Shown here in pieces: positions 25,818 to 35,951 of a stretch of 64,000 nt of DNA. The notes beneath the pieces were generated by a model. It saw nothing but the letters and a program-made list of their open reading frames with translations. It had not been told where the DNA came from and did not search any database. How positions within the stretch are numbered: the stretch's first letter is position 1; every line of letters begins with the position of its first letter. This DNA is from Marinicella rhabdoformis (GTDB lineage Bacteria; Pseudomonadota; Gammaproteobacteria; Xanthomonadales; Marinicellaceae), in the NCBI RefSeq assembly GCF_009671245.1, contig NZ_VTFS01000001.1, forward strand, positions 1,275,914 through 1,339,913, read 5' to 3'. Made by a program: the position numbers and the translations under genes.

Positions 25818-27131
25818 ATGAAAAAACCAATAATGATCCTGTGTGGCTCGTTGAGCCTTTATTGTGCTCAATCATTAGCAGGCGGTCCTGTATGCACACC
25901 TAACAACAGCACCTCTTTCCAAGATTTTTTAAATCGCGCCTACACCATTGGTAGTGATGCCATGGGTGACAACACCTTAACTTCGCAATGCACCAATTTA
26001 ACGGACCAACAAGTGCTCGGCACCTTGGACAATTGTGGCGTCTTAGATAACCCTATTAATGGCTTGGGTTTAAGCCCAGTTGATAAATTTTTATACGGTA
26101 TGTCACCTACCGATAACCGCGGTATAGGCACACACTTGGAAATGACTTTTCCATTCCCAGCCCCCGGCCAACCCGGTGACATCATGAAAGCTGATGAGGT
26201 TGATGTTTATCGTATTGGTAATGATGGTGGCTACCAAAACATAGGCTTCATTTCTCCACCAACTGAAACAGCCACTGGTGATCCAAATGTCCACCAAGTG
26301 GTTCCCATTGTTCATTCAGCTTCTACGTTCAACCAAGCAGGTGACATGTTTATGCTCGCTTATCGAACCAACTATGAATCAAGCGCCAACATCATGGCCG
26401 GTACCGGTGACGTAAACTATCAAGCACCTCAAATTGTCATTGGACATGTACCATCAGCGACTCTGATTGCTGCAAATAATGGTGCCAACAACCTGAATGC
26501 CGTTTGGACGGATGTGGATGACAGTTCTGACCCAGTTTGTGCAGCAGTGGTTAACGAATTCAGAAATCAAACCAATGCATTTTCAGATTGTGTTGTGTCT
26601 GACTTTATCGCCAATGGTAACCATGATGCGGCTGTTGATGCTTGTTTGGCAGTTACAGATGCATCAGGTACAACCATTATGGATCGAGGCATTCATGATT
26701 TTGCTGTCAGCCCGAGTAATGGCCATTTCTATGCTTACGACTCACAAACTTACAGTGACAAAGATGTTTTGATTGAAGTTGACCCAGACGCCAACCCCAT
26801 GGAGGCCAGTTGTACCGAATATGCCGATGCCGGTAATGGTACCAGACGATTAACCAGCCTGATGTTTTCACAACAGAACAAACTGGTGGCTTTGTTTGCC
26901 GACGCTAACACCGGTGTTTGGATAGATACCAGCAACGGTGACATCAACCCACTGGCAACACCAGTTGCAGACTTTCCTCACGGTGACGGCAGCAGCTTAC
27001 CTTTCGACATGCTGCGCCATGCCTTTGGTGCCACTGTAGCTGATTTGATTTTTAAGAATGGCTTTGAAGATTTTATCTTTGCTAACGGCTTTGAAGGTGA
27101 CCCTGTGCCACCCACATGTCCAGCCTTCTGA
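25818..27131 (+). CDS. Secreted protein with doubled C-terminal IFxNGFE tag
   Basis: The ATG at 25818 is taken because GGGAG precedes it and a signal peptide follows (MKKPIMILCGSLSLYCAQSLAGG); the frame upstream is open but not credible. The mature 415 residues are acidic, Asn/Asp-rich and contain several Cys; the middle (HDFAVSPSNGHFYAYDSQT) resembles a beta-propeller-type repeat protein. I do not recognise the main domain. The C-terminus carries two tandem copies of a nine-residue motif, LIFKNGFED and FIFANGFEG (27045-27098), then a short Pro/Cys tail. The same motif closes two other exported proteins of this window. A strong terminator follows. Confidence 0.75.
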   Translation: MKKPIMILCGSLSLYCAQSLAGGPVCTPNNSTSFQDFLNRAYTIGSDAMGDNTLTSQCTNLTDQQVLGTLDNCGVLDNPINGLGLSPVDKFLYGMSPTDNRGIGTHLEMTFPFPAPGQPGDIMKADEVDVYRIGNDGGYQNIGFISPPTETATGDPNVHQVVPIVHSASTFNQAGDMFMLAYRTNYESSANIMAGTGDVNYQAPQIVIGHVPSATLIAANNGANNLNAVWTDVDDSSDPVCAAVVNEFRNQTNAFSDCVVSDFIANGNHDAAVDACLAVTDASGTTIMDRGIHDFAVSPSNGHFYAYDSQTYSDKDVLIEVDPDANPMEASCTEYADAGNGTRRLTSLMFSQQNKLVALFADANTGVWIDTSNGDINPLATPVADFPHGDGSSLPFDMLRHAFGATVADLIFKNGFEDFIFANGFEGDPVPPTCPAF

Positions 27132-27160
27132 TTCAATCATTTAAAATAAACTTAAATAAA

Positions 27161-27192
27161 AACGCCGCTGTTTATTACAGCGGCGTTTTTTT
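27161..27192 (+). terminator. Bidirectional rho-independent terminator
   Basis: An 11-bp stem AACGCCGCTGT/ACAGCGGCGTT closes a 5-base loop, with T runs on the plus side and A runs upstream. It serves the plus gene ending at 27131 and the convergent minus gene ending at 27210. Confidence 0.88.
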
Positions 27193-27209
27193 ATGTGCTG
27201 ATTACAGTT

Positions 27210-27614
27210 TTATTTTTTGATTTTTGAAGCCAACCAAGCCATGGGTAGGTACGCCACAACCAAATCCAAAGCGATAAACCACACAGGTGCTGGAATCATC
27301 GCACTGGCCGCCACACCACCTGCCAAGAAAAACAAACCAACATACAATGCCAGTTTTTTGTGGTTATTAACAGACATCATCACAGCCACCAATGCGCCCA
27401 CCAAGGTACCTAACGCGTGGGCTAAAAATGGCATGATGAAATGCTTGGGCTCGAATAAATGTAAATTTGCTTTGATGCTGGCCGCATCCATGACATCGAC
27501 ACCTTCAGGTGGCGGAATCAGCATACCACTGGACATGATGATGCCCATATTGACTGCCATACCTATGGAAATGCCTACCACCAAGGCAATGATGTTTCTG
27601 CTTCTGTTTGTCAT
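27210..27614 (-). CDS. Small integral membrane protein of unknown function
   Basis: The 134-residue protein has four hydrophobic helices (NIIALVVGISIGMAVNMGI, FIMPFLAHALGTLVGALVAVMM, LALYVGLFFLAGGVAAS, VWFIALDLVVAYLPMAWLAS). A polar loop after helix 1 (PPPEGVDVMDAASIKANL) lies before a conserved-looking HALG segment. The ATG at 27614 is used since GGAG lies ten bases upstream; the in-frame GTG is less likely. No family is recognised. It is monocistronic, between two terminators. Confidence 0.78.
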   Translation of the reverse strand: MTNRSRNIIALVVGISIGMAVNMGIIMSSGMLIPPPEGVDVMDAASIKANLHLFEPKHFIMPFLAHALGTLVGALVAVMMSVNNHKKLALYVGLFFLAGGVAASAMIPAPVWFIALDLVVAYLPMAWLASKIKK

Positions 27615-27697
27615 GATTAACTCCACTTCATACCCTAAAACATTAAATAAATAACCATAAAACTATACCTTAAAATCAAAAACATAACCACCAGACA

Positions 27698-27736
27698 TAA
27701 AAAAACCCTTTACCACACGCTTGTCGGTAAAGGGTT
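27698..27736 (-). terminator. Rho-independent terminator after the sortilin-like gene
   Basis: An 11-bp stem AACCCTTTACC/GGTAAAGGGTT is followed on the minus strand by at least seven T. It lies 25 bases after the stop at 27761. Confidence 0.88.
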
Positions 27737-27760
27737 ATGTTTTCTAAAACAATTTAGGTA

Positions 27761-30700
27761 TCAGTGCATCACAGGCGCACCCTGAATGAACCACTGTTTG
27801 TTGACTTTTTGTTCAACCAAACCGAGTCCATTTTTTTCATTCCAAGCACCGCGCTCCAACAATTTAATTTGTTGCGCTTCTTCCAAGGATTTTTTGATAC
27901 CTGAGAACTGTTGGTCAATCACTTTATCAGCGGCTTTGATAGCCACTTCAACTTCAGCCATCAATTGATCAGCTTGCTCAAATTGTGTTTGACTTGGCTT
28001 GCCGTTATAGCCAACCACATTACCAAACAAAGTGCCCAGCTTTTCACGCAACTGTTGCTCGCCAGTGATGGCGCCAACTTTAGTTGCTGTGTATTTTTTG
28101 TTCAATGCCGCATAGCTTTCAGCCCATTTTTTGGCTTTCTTTTTCGCACTTGATGACAGGTCTTCAAGGGCATCCAATTGTGTGTTCACGTCTTTCAATT
28201 GACTTAATTTGAAGGTCAAATCATTGATTGAATCATACAATTTCATCGACAAGTCATGTTGCGCCTGTCTGTCTGCTTTGGTGTGCTTAGATCTGGGATC
28301 AGCGACCAATTCAACAGTGGTGTAATACTTTTTCTTGCCCTTGATGATTTCTACTTTATATTCACCTTCTGCCACTCTGGGGCCAAAAAAGCCCGGAACC
28401 AAAGAAGTCGATGGAGGGAATTTGGGTGCTTTCAGTCGCATCGGCCACTCTACGCGGTTGATGCCACGACGTTTACCCGCCACTAATGTGGTGATGATGT
28501 TGTCGTCTTTATCCAAAACATTGACCTTCATGTCACCAAACATGTGGCGTTTTTTCAAATAATAACTGATAACAGCCACCTCAGATGGGTTGTCACCTAC
28601 AAACTCGCCAGCACCTGAAAAGCTTTGTAAAGCACCGCCTTCAACCATCACCGATGGTCTGGATGGCAGCAACAACACATTTTCCTGTAGCTTTTCTTTG
28701 TTCAAGGCACGCATGGGTGAAATGTCATCAATGATGTAAACTCCACGACCATGTGTCGCCAATATCAAATCATGTTCAGTCGGGTGGATCACCATGTCGT
28801 GTACCGCCACTTTGGGTAAGTTTTCTTTGAAACGCGCCCAATTTTGGCCGCCATCTAAACTTACATATAAGCCTAATTCTGTCCCTAAGAAATACAAATC
28901 AGGGTTTACCGTGTCTTGACGCATGATCCAAGCGTAACCCAAATCATCGGCAGCCAATTTTTCCCAGCTCTTACCAAAGTCGTTGGTTTGGTAAACATAA
29001 GTTTTCATGTCACCTGTGCGGTGACCGTCATAGGTCACAAAAGCCGTGCCTTTGTCATGTGAACTGGTGGTGATGCGAGAAACCCAAGTACCTTTCGGCA
29101 CGCCCTTGATGTTCTTGCTCACAGACTGCCAGCTTTCACCCGCGTTTTTTGAAACATGAATCAAACCGTCATCAGAACCTACCCACAACACATCGCCATC
29201 AATTTCAGATTCTGCAATGGTATAAATGGTGGCGTTGTTTTCTGCCGTTGAATTATCAATGGTTAATCCACCGGTGGTGCTTTGGCGCTGTCTTTTGGGG
29301 TCGTCTGTGGTTAAATCAGGTGATATGGTTTTCCAAGATTCCCCTTGATCGGTAGATACGTGTACATATTGCGAGCCATAATAAATAGTACCTGGCTTGG
29401 CCGCACTGACCAACAAAGGTGTGTTCCAATTGAATCGCAAATCTTCTTCATTATCTCGAGCCACGGGAGGAATGTTTTTCACTTCGCCAACCGTTCGATC
29501 TAATCGCAACAGCTTACCGCCTTGGTACTCTGAATAAATCACATTATTGTCGGTTTTATCAACGTATGACCAGAAGCCATCACCCATGCCGATTGAATTC
29601 CAATGTTTGGCCTTTATGCCGCCGGGTGCGCGTGAGGGACCTTCCCAAGAACCATTGTCTTGTAAGCCGCCATAAACATGGTAAGGCCATTGGTCATCAT
29701 GTGAAACATGGTAAAACTGACTGACAGGTAGAGAACCTACCATGCGCCAATTGTTGCCTTTATTGTGAGATACATAAACGCCACCATCTGTACCCAGTAT
29801 GACTTGGTTAGGGTTTTGTGGATTAACCCACAAAGCATGGTGATCAGGATGAACAGATGTTGAGAAACCACCAGAAAACATCGATGTGAAAGATTTGCCA
29901 CCGTCTTCAGAGATGACTGTTGTGTAACTGGGTTTGTATACGCGTTCTGGATCGGTTGGATCAACTTTCAACTCACCAAAATAGAATGGACGCATTTGAA
30001 CCATGGCAGATTCAGAACGTTTTTCCCAAGTTTTGCCCATGTCATCTGAACGGTACAAGGCTGTAGATTCAGACTCAACTGTGGCATAAACTGTGGTTGA
30101 CTGTGATGGTGCAATGGCTATCGCAATTCGCCCCTTTTCACTGTCTGGTAAACCGTTTTTCAATTCTTGCCAGCTGTCACCACCATCTATAGATCGGTAT
30201 AAGCCAGAACCATCACCACCGGATGTGAAATAATCAGGTGAACGCCTGAATTCCCACATACCCGCATAAAGGATATTGGGGTTGTTTGGATCCATGGCCA
30301 AATCAGAACAACCTGTTGATTGATTCACATAAAGTACTTTTTCCCAAGTGGCACCACTGTCTTGGGTGCGGTAAACACCACGTTCTTTGGCATCACTCCA
30401 TAAAGCACCCGTGGCACAAACAAAAACGTTGTCACCATTTTGAGCGTCCACTTCAATGGCCGCAATGCGTTCGGTTTTTTCTAAACCCAAATGTTTCCAC
30501 TTGATGCCACCATCTTCCGTGACATAAACGCCATCGCCCACTGAAACCGTATTTCTGACCCACGATTCACCAGTACCAACCCAAACTTTTTTCTCGTCGT
30601 TAGGATCTATTGATACCGCGCCTATGGATTGCGTGTGGTCATCAAAAATCGCGCTGAAACCAACACCACCGTCATTAGACTTCCAAACACCACCACTAGC

Positions 30701-30913
30701 AGTACCCACATAAATCGTAGGAGCATCGCTGTTGGTGGCATCGAGTGCAGATATTCTGCCGCTCATCACAGCAGGACCTATGGCACGTGCCGACATGCCA
30801 CCAAAGGTATATGAATCGACCTTAACCTCTTTGGCCGAGGCAGTTCCCACTGCACTCGGTCCAAAAATTGGCGCTAATGCCAGGGTTAACAACCATTGTT
30901 TTCTGTTCATCAT
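27761..30913 (-). CDS. Exported sortilin/VPS10-like BNR-repeat protein
   Basis: The 1050-residue protein has a signal peptide (MMNRKQWLLTLALAPIFGPS). Most of its length is a beta-propeller of Asp-box/BNR repeats (for example SNDGGVGFSAI, TEDGGIKWKH, TQDSGATWEKV, SLDGGQNWARF). The family is usually annotated as glycosyl-hydrolase-like or sortilin-like, with no proven enzyme activity for this type. The last roughly 250 residues form a helical, Lys-rich region (LSMKLYDSINDLTFKLSQ) separate from the propeller. The start has AGGGGACA just upstream. It lies 15 bases after the next gene and forms an operon with it. Confidence 0.88.
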   Translation of the reverse strand: MMNRKQWLLTLALAPIFGPSAVGTASAKEVKVDSYTFGGMSARAIGPAVMSGRISALDATNSDAPTIYVGTASGGVWKSNDGGVGFSAIFDDHTQSIGAVSIDPNDEKKVWVGTGESWVRNTVSVGDGVYVTEDGGIKWKHLGLEKTERIAAIEVDAQNGDNVFVCATGALWSDAKERGVYRTQDSGATWEKVLYVNQSTGCSDLAMDPNNPNILYAGMWEFRRSPDYFTSGGDGSGLYRSIDGGDSWQELKNGLPDSEKGRIAIAIAPSQSTTVYATVESESTALYRSDDMGKTWEKRSESAMVQMRPFYFGELKVDPTDPERVYKPSYTTVISEDGGKSFTSMFSGGFSTSVHPDHHALWVNPQNPNQVILGTDGGVYVSHNKGNNWRMVGSLPVSQFYHVSHDDQWPYHVYGGLQDNGSWEGPSRAPGGIKAKHWNSIGMGDGFWSYVDKTDNNVIYSEYQGGKLLRLDRTVGEVKNIPPVARDNEEDLRFNWNTPLLVSAAKPGTIYYGSQYVHVSTDQGESWKTISPDLTTDDPKRQRQSTTGGLTIDNSTAENNATIYTIAESEIDGDVLWVGSDDGLIHVSKNAGESWQSVSKNIKGVPKGTWVSRITTSSHDKGTAFVTYDGHRTGDMKTYVYQTNDFGKSWEKLAADDLGYAWIMRQDTVNPDLYFLGTELGLYVSLDGGQNWARFKENLPKVAVHDMVIHPTEHDLILATHGRGVYIIDDISPMRALNKEKLQENVLLLPSRPSVMVEGGALQSFSGAGEFVGDNPSEVAVISYYLKKRHMFGDMKVNVLDKDDNIITTLVAGKRRGINRVEWPMRLKAPKFPPSTSLVPGFFGPRVAEGEYKVEIIKGKKKYYTTVELVADPRSKHTKADRQAQHDLSMKLYDSINDLTFKLSQLKDVNTQLDALEDLSSSAKKKAKKWAESYAALNKKYTATKVGAITGEQQLREKLGTLFGNVVGYNGKPSQTQFEQADQLMAEVEVAIKAADKVIDQQFSGIKKSLEEAQQIKLLERGAWNEKNGLGLVEQKVNKQWFIQGAPVMH

Positions 30914-30928
30914 TGTCCCCTTTTTTAT

Positions 30929-31696
30929 TTATTTATCAGCTGTAGCAGCTTCTGGCTTTTCCGCTTTGGCAGGCATAGAAAACAATGCATCATCAATATC
31001 GGTATTAAACTCTACTGATTCAAAGACCAGGTTTTGACCCACAGTACCGTTCATTTTAACTGTGGTTTGCATGGGTACAACTGTGTCACCAATTTCTTCA
31101 TACCCAGATGTGTATGATTCTGTGATCATTTCTTGACCCATCATGGTGGTTTGAGCACGTACCATGACTTCTAATTTGTATTCTTCATCCAAAAAGTAGG
31201 TCATCACATCTCCACCTTTTTTTGTGACTTTGAGTTCAATCACTGGCGTGCCTTCAATTTCAGAAGTGCCAATCAATTCAACGTTGTGACCTTTCTTTTC
31301 ATAATCAACCAACACACCATCCATGTCTGCTTGCTCTTGAATTTGTTTCAGCTGGTCATCTGCCATTTCTTCAGGATCGGGCTTGCCCATGAAAGGCATC
31401 ACCGACCACCCTTTTTCACCGTCAAAAGCTTGAATACCTTTCATGCCTTGAACTTCGAAAGCCACATGTACTTTACCTGGTCTTTTGGCCGATATTTCCA
31501 ATGGCACTTCCATACCACCCATGCTCATTTTGCCCTTGGCATGCATGGTCTTGATTCCCCTGATGACTTCTAAACCACCTTTGGCTTCATAATAATCATT
31601 CAACACACCCTCTAAAGTTAAATCACTGGCTTGGACACTTACACCCCATGCCAACATTCCTAATGTACCTGCTACCTTTGTTATTGATATTTTCAT
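30929..31696 (-). CDS. Exported protein with lipoprotein-sorting-like (LolA/MucB-type) fold
   Basis: The ATG at 31696 is chosen because AGAGGAAAAGGC precedes it and a signal peptide follows (MKISITKVAGTLGMLAWG). The 255-residue product begins with DYYEAKGGLEVIRGIKTMHAKGKM, typical of the 'outer membrane lipoprotein-sorting protein' group, and continues with the alternating strands of that half-barrel (MTYFLDEEYKLEVMVRAQTT). Members bind lipids or lipoproteins in the periplasm, though the precise role here is unknown. It is first in a two-gene operon with the sortilin-like gene. Confidence 0.82.
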   Translation of the reverse strand: MKISITKVAGTLGMLAWGVSVQASDLTLEGVLNDYYEAKGGLEVIRGIKTMHAKGKMSMGGMEVPLEISAKRPGKVHVAFEVQGMKGIQAFDGEKGWSVMPFMGKPDPEEMADDQLKQIQEQADMDGVLVDYEKKGHNVELIGTSEIEGTPVIELKVTKKGGDVMTYFLDEEYKLEVMVRAQTTMMGQEMITESYTSGYEEIGDTVVPMQTTVKMNGTVGQNLVFESVEFNTDIDDALFSMPAKAEKPEAATADK

Positions 31697-31850
31697 GCCT
31701 TTTCCTCTTGTCATAAATTTAAAAACAATGATTTTATCCGATTGAATAAAAATAAACAGTGCTGAAGGTCATTTCATGACTGTTGACATCTGCCCTGCAT
31801 ACACCGGCTTGTGCTATGATAATTAGCCAATAAAATACCGAGATTTAAGA

Positions 31851-33164
31851 ATGAAATGGCTATTACTGGCAATTAGCTTCAATTTAGCAGCGGCACAAAT
31901 CCCAGAAGATGTTCAACATGAAGCCGATCAGCGGGTTAAACATAACTATAACCAAGGTATCGTGCTCGGTGTTTATGAAAACCAGTCCAGGGCTTACCAT
32001 ATCAGTGGTTGGGCCAACAAAGAAAACAAAATAAAGTTAAACAAACAATCGGTTTTTGAAATTGGTTCCATCACCAAAACCATGACTGCGTTGTTACTCG
32101 CAGAAGCGGTGGTTAAAAACAAAGTGTCCTTAGATGACCACATTGATAACTTATTACCTACTGAACTTAAATTCACATCGCCCAAAGCCATCACCCTGAA
32201 ACAACTTTCCACACACTCATCTGGCTTACCTCGTTTACCCAGCAACCAAAAGAACATCATGGGCAAAGACCCCTATGCTGACTACCAAAGGGAAGATTTA
32301 TTAGCCGCCATCAGCGACCAAACCGTATCTCCCAATCAACAACATTACGCATACTCTAATTACGGCGTGGGTTTGTTAGGTGAAGCTTTGGCCATATTAA
32401 ACCAAGACAGCTACCAAAATTTATTAAAAAAACGTGTATTTGAGCCGTTGAACATGAATAACAGCTATGCCGATGCTTCCTTGGTACCAGAAGATCGTAG
32501 AGTGACTGGCTATGCTGGAAAGTATGCTGTTCCTAACTGGCACTTCAAAGCTTTAGCCGGAGCAGGTTCTGTCAACAGCAGCATAGAAGACCTGTTGACC
32601 TTTGGTATTGCCATACTCAAAGCTGACCACCCAGAGCTGAAACAAGCCATTGCACTCAGTAAACAAATCCACTACCAAGATCGTGGTGTCACTTTGGGCC
32701 TCAATTGGCACATCAATAAAGGCGTTTTATGGCACAACGGAGGCACCGCGGGCTTTCGCAGTATTTTGATGATAGACCCTGAACAAGAGAAAGTGGTTGC
32801 TGCCATCACCAATCAAGCTGAACATGCTGTAGAAGACATGGCAGGTCATTTATTGAAACCTGAAAATGAGATGAAATCCTATGACTTCCCAGTCGAAATC
32901 AGCGAAGATGAATTAAAAGCTTACACCGGCACTTTTCACAACAAAGTCAATGACAAAACCATCAAAACCAGTATCAAAGATGGCTTTTTGATGCTCCATT
33001 TTCCCAAACAGCCAGCCTATCGATTGACTTATTTGGGGCAAAATAAATTCATTATGAAGCTGACCAAAACCCGCATTCGATTTGAGACAAAAAGCTCAGG
33101 TCAATTCAAGCAACTTTACTTCAAGGCTTGGGGTGACGAGCAACTGTATCAGCGAGTGGAATAA
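31851..33164 (+). CDS. Class C beta-lactamase-related serine hydrolase
   Basis: The 437-residue protein has a short signal peptide (MKWLLLAISFNLAAAQ), so it acts in the periplasm. The serine hydrolase motifs are S73-I-T-K76 in EIGSITKTMTALL, Y168-S-N170 in YAYSNYG, and H295-N-G in LWHNGGTAGF. This AmpC/EstB-like fold covers beta-lactamases, esterases and D-peptidases. The C-terminal extra domain (ELKAYTGTFHNKVND) is that of the esterase/peptidase subgroup, which makes beta-lactamase activity less likely. An extended -10 (TGCTATGAT, 31812-31820) lies 30 bases upstream. Confidence 0.9.
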   Translation: MKWLLLAISFNLAAAQIPEDVQHEADQRVKHNYNQGIVLGVYENQSRAYHISGWANKENKIKLNKQSVFEIGSITKTMTALLLAEAVVKNKVSLDDHIDNLLPTELKFTSPKAITLKQLSTHSSGLPRLPSNQKNIMGKDPYADYQREDLLAAISDQTVSPNQQHYAYSNYGVGLLGEALAILNQDSYQNLLKKRVFEPLNMNNSYADASLVPEDRRVTGYAGKYAVPNWHFKALAGAGSVNSSIEDLLTFGIAILKADHPELKQAIALSKQIHYQDRGVTLGLNWHINKGVLWHNGGTAGFRSILMIDPEQEKVVAAITNQAEHAVEDMAGHLLKPENEMKSYDFPVEISEDELKAYTGTFHNKVNDKTIKTSIKDGFLMLHFPKQPAYRLTYLGQNKFIMKLTKTRIRFETKSSGQFKQLYFKAWGDEQLYQRVE

Positions 33165-33297
33165 CTTTTATCTAAGCAAGGATGGCGCAATACAGTATAC
33201 CCAATGCTGTGGTCAAATTTATAATCATGAACACTGCGAATGATTCATACAAAGGCAGGCACAGCAAAACAATATTCTCTGTGACTTATGAATGGCT

Positions 33298-34665
33298 TCA
33301 GCTCAATCTGGGTAGCTTTTGCATCACCAATCGTTCCCCTCGCTCAAAGTCCACTTCTTCTATGTGCTCAACATGGTTACTGAGTTGATCCAATATTTTA
33401 TTTTGTATTAAACCTCTGGACTGGGCTTCTGCATAAGGAATCAAATGAAACATGACCATTGAATAACGTGGAATAAAGAATTCAGGTAATCGCTTTTCTA
33501 ATTCAAAAGCAATTTTCTTTTTCAGGTGGAATTTGGGATCACGCACCGATGACCTCATCTCAACATAGTTCTCCAAAGCCATGTCGGCAATGGCGTTGGT
33601 GTTGTTGATTCGCGAGGCTTCAAAAATAGGCATAGCCAAATCCCAGTTATCATCTGATGCTTCCAATGCAGCATTCAATGCAGCACAGTCTTCAAAACCG
33701 GCATTCATGCCTTGTCCATGAAAAGGTACAATGGCATGGGCCGCATCACCCGTTAATATCACATTTTTATAGTGCCAGTCATTACACCTGATGGTACCTA
33801 AATAACCTGTCGGATTGGCAAAAAAGTCATGCGTTAAATCTGGAATCAACGCTTTTACATCGGCAAAATGTTCATCAAAAAACCGTTCTAATTGTACTGG
33901 ATTTTTAATCGCCTCAAAACTTGCCTCACCCTTGTTTGGCATAAACAAGGTCATGGTGAAACTGGCATCAGGGTTGGGCAAGCCAATCATCATGTATTCT
34001 CCACGTGGCCAAATATGCAACGCCTCTTTATACAATTGAAAATCACCTTCGCTGCCTGCTGGCACAGTCAATTCTTTGTATGAATGGTCTAACAACTCTG
34101 AACTGACCTCAGTCTCCTCCAAAGCTTCTATACAGGCCCTTACTTGACTGCCACCGCCATCGGCACCAATCAAATACTCAAAATCATGCGAAATGGTCAC
34201 AGCAGTCACTGTATTTTCAACATCACAGCGTTTTCGATTAAACCTGATGGCTTTTAACTCATGCTTAAAATGAAACGTCACCAAACCAGTAGCTTCTGCT
34301 TTATCCCGCAACAAACTGACCAAGCCAGCACGCGACACCGAATAAATCACCTCTTCAGGCTTTTGACCATAACTTTGTAATTTTAAATTTCCCGCTTCAT
34401 CATGCAACATACGACCTTTCATTGGGATCAATAAGGGTTTGACTTGCTCCATAACACCCACTTCCTTCAAGGCATGAATGCCTCGATTGGCCAAGGCCAA
34501 GTTGATAGACCTCCCTGCTGGAATGGCTTCTTTTCGTATGTCCGGCAATTGCTCAAAAACAGTTACTTGGTAACCACGCTGTGCCAAATATATGGACTGT
34601 AATGACCCCACCAGCCCGGCACCAATGATGGTGATGTGCGCAGGGTTTTCAAATGTTTCTGTCAT
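33298..34665 (-). CDS. kmo: Kynurenine 3-monooxygenase
   Basis: This FAD-dependent enzyme hydroxylates L-kynurenine to 3-hydroxykynurenine using NADPH and O2. The 455 residues show the FAD dinucleotide motif GAGLVGSLQSIYLAQRG near the N-terminus, the substrate-side text GRSINLALANRGIHAL and the second FAD motif LTGDAAHAIVPFHGQGMNAGFEDC. The length and C-terminal helix match bacterial Kmo. It follows kynU with a 4-base overlap. Together they convert kynurenine to 3-hydroxyanthranilate; tryptophan 2,3-dioxygenase and formamidase are not in the window. Confidence 0.95.
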   Translation of the reverse strand: MTETFENPAHITIIGAGLVGSLQSIYLAQRGYQVTVFEQLPDIRKEAIPAGRSINLALANRGIHALKEVGVMEQVKPLLIPMKGRMLHDEAGNLKLQSYGQKPEEVIYSVSRAGLVSLLRDKAEATGLVTFHFKHELKAIRFNRKRCDVENTVTAVTISHDFEYLIGADGGGSQVRACIEALEETEVSSELLDHSYKELTVPAGSEGDFQLYKEALHIWPRGEYMMIGLPNPDASFTMTLFMPNKGEASFEAIKNPVQLERFFDEHFADVKALIPDLTHDFFANPTGYLGTIRCNDWHYKNVILTGDAAHAIVPFHGQGMNAGFEDCAALNAALEASDDNWDLAMPIFEASRINNTNAIADMALENYVEMRSSVRDPKFHLKKKIAFELEKRLPEFFIPRYSMVMFHLIPYAEAQSRGLIQNKILDQLSNHVEHIEEVDFERGERLVMQKLPRLS

Positions 34666-35951
34666 ATGGCTTGCTCCAAAATATCAACAAAATGAACCAT
34701 TTCTTCAAAACGATTATACAAAGGTACAGGTGCCACTCGAATGACATTGGGCTCCCGCCAATCACAGGTCACACCCTCGGCTTCAATGGCATCAAATACC
34801 GACTTACCGGGTTTATCAGTTTTTATCGTTAATGACAGCTGGCACCCTGACAACTCTTCATCAGGTGTTATGATGCCCACTTCTTCTTTGAGCCTATTGT
34901 TCAATAAAAAACGCAAATAGGCAGTTAACTGTTTAGATTTGTTGCGAAGTGCAGAAATTCCTCCGGCTTGTTCAAACGTTTCTAAAGAGCCCCTGATGGC
35001 CGCCAGTGATAAAATCGGCGGGTTAGATAACTGCCAACCTTCTGCACTTTGTATCGGCACAAAAGTGTTTTCCATTTTAAAACGAGTGGCCTTATCGTGC
35101 CCCCACCAACCGACAAAACGCGGCATGTCAGGATTATCATGGTGTTTTTCATGAACAAAACACCCAGCCACGGCACCCGGACCGGAGTTGACATATTTAT
35201 AAGTACACCAAGCGGCAAAATCCACACCCCAGTCATGTAACTTCATTTCAATGTTACCCGTGGCATGTGCCAAATCAAAACCAACAGTGATGCCATGGTG
35301 TTGTGCGGCATCAGTAATCTGCTGCATATCGAATACTTGCCCGGTGTAATACTGAACACCCGGCAACATGATCAACGCCAATTCATCAGCATGTTCATCA
35401 ATGGCCTTCAAAATATCTTCCGTTCGCAAACATTCTTCACCTTCACGTGGCTTCAATAGCAGCATAGATTCGGCGGGGTTATGTCCATGAAATTTAATTT
35501 GTGATTCGACCGCATAATGATCTGATGGAAAGGCATGGTCTTCTATCAAAATTTTATGGCGCTGGGCTGTGGGCTGATAAAAGCTCACCATCAAAAAGTG
35601 TAAGTTAGCTGTCAGTGTATTCATACACACCACTTCAGATGGCTTGGCCCCCACCAACTCTGCCGAAACCTTGGCCAAACCTTCATGGTAATTCATCCAA
35701 GGGTTGTCACTTTCAAAATGCCCTTTAACACCCAGTTTATGCCACTTTTCTAACTCTTCTTTGACATAAACTGATGCCAGTTTCGGTTGTAATCCCAAAG
35801 AGTTACCGCACAAATAAATTTCTTCCTTACTTGATCCTTTGATTTTGGGAATAAAAAAAGCATCACGCATGTGGCGCAATGGATCATTGGCATCCAGTAG
35901 TTGAGCGAATCCTGCATCATCCTGAAAGGAGTTTCTATCGAGTAATTCCAT
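34662..35951 (-). CDS. kynU: Kynureninase
   Basis: This PLP enzyme cleaves (3-hydroxy)kynurenine to (3-hydroxy)anthranilate and alanine. The 429 residues contain the cofactor lysine in AAWCTYKYVNSGPG and typical text (NSLGLQPKLASVYVKEEL, LTANLHFLMVSFY, VGWWGHDKATRF). It is the first gene of the kynU-kmo pair, overlapping kmo by ATGA, so the two are co-translated. The pathway either degrades tryptophan or feeds de novo NAD synthesis; no quinolinate genes are present here to decide. Confidence 0.95.
   Translation of the reverse strand: MELLDRNSFQDDAGFAQLLDANDPLRHMRDAFFIPKIKGSSKEEIYLCGNSLGLQPKLASVYVKEELEKWHKLGVKGHFESDNPWMNYHEGLAKVSAELVGAKPSEVVCMNTLTANLHFLMVSFYQPTAQRHKILIEDHAFPSDHYAVESQIKFHGHNPAESMLLLKPREGEECLRTEDILKAIDEHADELALIMLPGVQYYTGQVFDMQQITDAAQHHGITVGFDLAHATGNIEMKLHDWGVDFAAWCTYKYVNSGPGAVAGCFVHEKHHDNPDMPRFVGWWGHDKATRFKMENTFVPIQSAEGWQLSNPPILSLAAIRGSLETFEQAGGISALRNKSKQLTAYLRFLLNNRLKEEVGIITPDEELSGCQLSLTIKTDKPGKSVFDAIEAEGVTCDWREPNVIRVAPVPLYNRFEEMVHFVDILEQAI

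Noticed and set aside
33172-33288. Minus-strand open frame of about 37 codons after kmo, hydrophobic (FAVFMIINLTTALGILYCAILA)
   Set aside because: No ATG or GTG start with a ribosome site; only a TTG or ATT would open it. It is listed here in case a microprotein search supports it.
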